DNA from: Clostridiales bacterium DTU092
GTDB lineage: Bacteria; Bacillota; Clostridia; Caldicoprobacterales; Caldicoprobacteraceae
DNA: 8,019 nt
Direction: 5' to 3'
Assembly: GCA_001513505.1 (NCBI GenBank)
Contig: LFTM01000209.1
Location: 1-8,019 of the forward strand
Notes under the pieces: generated by a model
What the model was told of the DNA's origin: nothing
Database searches by the model: none
Seen by the model: the letters and a program-made list of their open reading frames with translations, nothing else
Shown: positions 5,946-8,019 of the stretch, in pieces
Layout: each line of letters opens with the position of its first letter
Position numbering within the stretch: position 1 is the first letter of the stretch
Translations under genes and position numbers: made by a program

Positions 5946-7055
5946 GTGAAAGTGCTGTTTTTGTCTGTGACGGCGGGTCATGGCCATAATCAGGCTGCTA
6001 AAGCCGGGATGGAGTGTTTAAATGCCAGAGGCATTGATTGTATCATGCTGGATACCTTTGAATATATTAATCCTGTATTAAGCGAATCTATTGCCCGTGC
6101 ATACTTAATTTCCACAAAGTTTACTCCTACCGTTTACGGAAAGTTATATCAATTGGCCGAAAGGCTTGAAAAGAGTAATGACAAGCTTAATATAGGGAAA
6201 ATAATCAATTCTCTTCTGTGCAAAAAGCTGACAGTGTTTCTCAACGATTATGATCCCGATGTAATAGTATGCACGCATATTTTTTCAGCACAGATTATAA
6301 GCCATCTTAAAGTAAATGGTCTGCCGTGTAAAACCATCGGCATAATAACGGATTTCACCATTCATCCATTCTGGGAGGATACCGATTTGGATTATTACAT
6401 AACTGCCAGCAGCCTGTTGAACTTTCAGGCCAGGAAAAAGGGTATTCCCCTGGAAAAGATTAAACCTATTGGTATCCCCATTCACACCAAATTTGCAAAC
6501 AAAATGGAAAAACCGGAAGCAAGGAAAGCTTTAGGTATTGAAGACAAAACGACAATATTGGTTATGAGCGGCAGTATGGGTTATGGGAGCGTTGACGAGG
6601 TTATCAAAAAGCTTGATGATATGGATATGGATTTTCAGATTATTTCTGTGTGTGGAAACAATGTGTCATTGAAAAAGAAGATAGATTCATTGGATATCAA
6701 AAAGAAAATTTACAGTTATGGGTTTGCCGATAACGTGGATGTTATGATGGATGCATCCGACTGCATACTGACCAAACCGGGCGGACTTACTGTATCCGAG
6801 TGCCTGGCTAAATGCATTCCTATGGTACTTATAAACCCCATTCCCGGACAGGAAGACAGGAACACAGAATTTTTGTTAAACAACGGGCTTGCTATTAAGA
6901 CCAGCAAAACATTCCCTGTCGATGAAGCTATCTATTATTTGTTTAACAACGATAGAAGAAGACATATGATTGAGATGATGCGGGAGATTAGTAAACCCAA
7001 TGCAGCATATGGGCTGGCTGATATCATCGAACAACAGGCAAAAAGGGGGATCTAG
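5946..7055 (+). CDS. MGDG synthase/UgtP-type glycosyltransferase (GT28-like)
   Basis: This is a probable UDP-sugar-dependent glycosyltransferase that adds glucose or galactose to diacylglycerol at the cytoplasmic membrane face, making glycolipids. The product is 369 residues, in the usual 370-400 range. The N-terminal MGDG-synthase-type domain (about 1-180) opens with a beta strand and the glycine/histidine loop TAGHGHNQAAKA (9-20), and ends with PIGIPIHTKF (174-183). The GT28 C-terminal domain (about 200-365) contains the sugar-nucleotide-binding signatures LTKPGGLTVSECLAK (275-289) and NPIPGQEDRN (297-306). There is no signal peptide; attachment to the membrane would be peripheral. The start is the GTG at 5946, chosen by RBS spacing and family N-terminus; TTG at 5919 would add nine residues. 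Terminators on both sides suggest a single-gene transcript. Donor, acceptor and processivity cannot be predicted; related proteins use other lipids, so a specific symbol such as ugtP is not assigned. Confidence 0.9.
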   Translation: MKVLFLSVTAGHGHNQAAKAGMECLNARGIDCIMLDTFEYINPVLSESIARAYLISTKFTPTVYGKLYQLAERLEKSNDKLNIGKIINSLLCKKLTVFLNDYDPDVIVCTHIFSAQIISHLKVNGLPCKTIGIITDFTIHPFWEDTDLDYYITASSLLNFQARKKGIPLEKIKPIGIPIHTKFANKMEKPEARKALGIEDKTTILVMSGSMGYGSVDEVIKKLDDMDMDFQIISVCGNNVSLKKKIDSLDIKKKIYSYGFADNVDVMMDASDCILTKPGGLTVSECLAKCIPMVLINPIPGQEDRNTEFLLNNGLAIKTSKTFPVDEAIYYLFNNDRRRHMIEMMREISKPNAAYGLADIIEQQAKRGI

Positions 7056-7068
7056 AGTCCCCCTTTTT
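7040..7068. terminator. Terminator overlapping the glycosyltransferase stop codon, possibly bidirectional
   Basis: A5G5A at 7040-7050 pairs perfectly with TC5T5 at 7058-7068, an 11-bp stem with a 7-nt loop (7051-7057). The five T residues closing the stem form the U-tract for plus-strand transcription; the five A residues on the other side play that role for the minus strand. The TAG stop codon (7053-7055) lies in the loop. The next gene, aroC, is convergent and ends about 90 bp away, so one hairpin could terminate both. Confidence 0.85.
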
Positions 7069-7155
7069 ATTCATCTTATGGCTTTTACCTGCTTTAAAAT
7101 TATTGGATTTCGTATGGATTGAAGGATCTGCGGTTTTTTATTACAGCATCTGCAA
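7069..7155. other. Short spacer between convergent genes
   Basis: This stretch runs from the glycosyltransferase terminator to the aroC stop codon. I see no gene and no second convincing terminator for aroC in it. Termination of aroC transcripts would probably rely on the shared hairpin at 7040-7068. Confidence 0.6.
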
Positions 7156-8019
7156 TTAACTCAGCGCTTTTTTAATGAGATCCATTCTGGACAGTATACG
7201 CTGAAACAGATAGTCAACCAAAGTAATGGCTGTCATAGCCTCTACCACAACCACTGCCCTGGGAACGATTACGGGATCGTGCCTGCCCCCCAGATTAAGC
7301 TCTGTATTCTGCATGTCGTGAGTCACGGTTTTCTGTGCCATTCGGATGGAAGGGGTGGGCTTAAATGCTGCCCTGAACACTATGGGGAATCCCTCGCTTA
7401 TTCCTCCGGTGATTCCGCCGGAGTTGTTGGTTTCTTTTACAAGTCCTTTGTTCTGGATATAGGTTAGCGGATCGTTATTTTGTGAACCGGTGGTAAAAGC
7501 AGCCCCAAAACCCCTGCCGAATTCTATTCCCTTGACAGCGCCTATGGACAGTATGGCCTTTCCCAGTACAGCATCAAGTTTTTCAAAAACCGGCTCTCCT
7601 ACTCCGCAGGGCAATCCATTGATCATGCATTCTACGACACCACCGGTGGAATCACCCTTTTCCTTCATCTGCTCAATATACTCTGCGGCTTTTTGAAAAG
7701 CTTTCCTGTCGGGCATGGCCAGAGGGTTTTTATATATTTCGTTTTCATCAAAATATTCCGGATCGATCTTTACAGGGCCTATGGACAATGTGTAAGCCAG
7801 AATTTTGACGCCTAACCGGGACAGTATTTTCTTGGCGACAGCCCCGGCGGCTACACGGGCAGCCGTTTCTCTGCCGGACGCCCGGCCCCCGCCTCTGTAA
7901 TCCCAAATTCCATATTTTTGATGATAAGTATAGTCAGCGTGACCGGGGCGATAAACATTGGCTATCTGAGAATAGTCCTTTGACCGCTGGTCATGGTTGT
8001 AAATTATCAGGGATATAGG
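7156..8019 (-). CDS. aroC: Chorismate synthase (C-terminal part)
   Basis: This enzyme converts 5-enolpyruvylshikimate-3-phosphate to chorismate, the last shikimate-pathway step, using reduced FMN in the cytoplasm. The minus-strand frame is open to the window edge, giving 287 residues; full proteins are about 360-390, so roughly 75-100 N-terminal residues are missing. Visible signatures, numbered from the first visible residue, are RPGHADYTY (24-32, with the conserved active-site histidine H27), DYRGGGRASGRETAARVAAGA (40-60), KGDSTGG (121-127), NNSGGITGGISEG (198-210) and GGRHDP followed by PRAVVVVEAM (244-261). These match the three classic chorismate synthase signatures and the flavin/substrate site. 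The gene begins off the right edge, so its promoter and RBS are not visible. It converges on the glycosyltransferase gene and has no functional link to the sugar genes. No frameshift is seen. Confidence 0.97.
   Translation of the reverse strand, partial: PISLIIYNHDQRSKDYSQIANVYRPGHADYTYHQKYGIWDYRGGGRASGRETAARVAAGAVAKKILSRLGVKILAYTLSIGPVKIDPEYFDENEIYKNPLAMPDRKAFQKAAEYIEQMKEKGDSTGGVVECMINGLPCGVGEPVFEKLDAVLGKAILSIGAVKGIEFGRGFGAAFTTGSQNNDPLTYIQNKGLVKETNNSGGITGGISEGFPIVFRAAFKPTPSIRMAQKTVTHDMQNTELNLGGRHDPVIVPRAVVVVEAMTAITLVDYLFQRILSRMDLIKKALS

Noticed and set aside
7156..7788. Chorismate synthase taken as a short complete gene starting at 7788
   Set aside because: The frame stays open to the window edge, and the upstream part encodes conserved chorismate synthase motifs (RPGHADYTY, DYRGGGR). 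The gene is therefore partial at the right edge rather than truncated.

Overview
The window looks like chromosomal DNA from a low-to-moderate GC, Gram-positive anaerobe, most likely a clostridial saccharolytic species. This is an inference from four things: strong purine-rich Shine-Dalgarno sites, TTG/GTG start candidates, hairpin-plus-T-run terminators, and the gene families present (an LplC/YtcP-type sugar permease, a cytoplasmic GH38 alpha-mannosidase, and a GT28-type lipid glycosyltransferase). No species can be named from the sequence alone.

Layout, left to right. (1) Positions 1-504 hold the 3' end of a carbohydrate ABC-transporter permease gene, closed by a clear intrinsic terminator. 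(2) A 230-bp intergenic stretch carries two TATAAT boxes, a perfect 12-bp palindrome and a ribosome binding site. It leads into a GH38 alpha-mannosidase (743-3565) and, after a 99-bp gap, L-fucose isomerase (3665-5488), which ends at a strong terminator. (3) A non-coding stretch (5570-5945) contains an unusual arrangement of four degenerate 20-bp repeats, two on each strand, around a more GC-rich core. (4) A single glycosyltransferase gene of the MGDG synthase/UgtP type (5946-7055) has a terminator that overlaps its own stop codon. (5) Convergent on the minus strand is the C-terminal three quarters of chorismate synthase (aroC), running off the right edge.

How the genes fit together. The permease, mannosidase and fucose isomerase suggest a glycan or glycoside utilisation locus. 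An oligosaccharide would be imported, alpha-linked mannose released in the cytoplasm, and L-fucose (or D-arabinose) isomerised to the ketose. The enzymes that would follow the isomerase (fuculokinase, fuculose-phosphate aldolase) are not in the window. The glycosyltransferase probably makes membrane glycolipid, and aroC belongs to the shikimate pathway. Both look like unrelated, separately transcribed neighbours.

The five protein-coding genes belong to well-known families and I see no novel multi-gene system. The most unexplained signal is the repeat cluster at 5639-5850.
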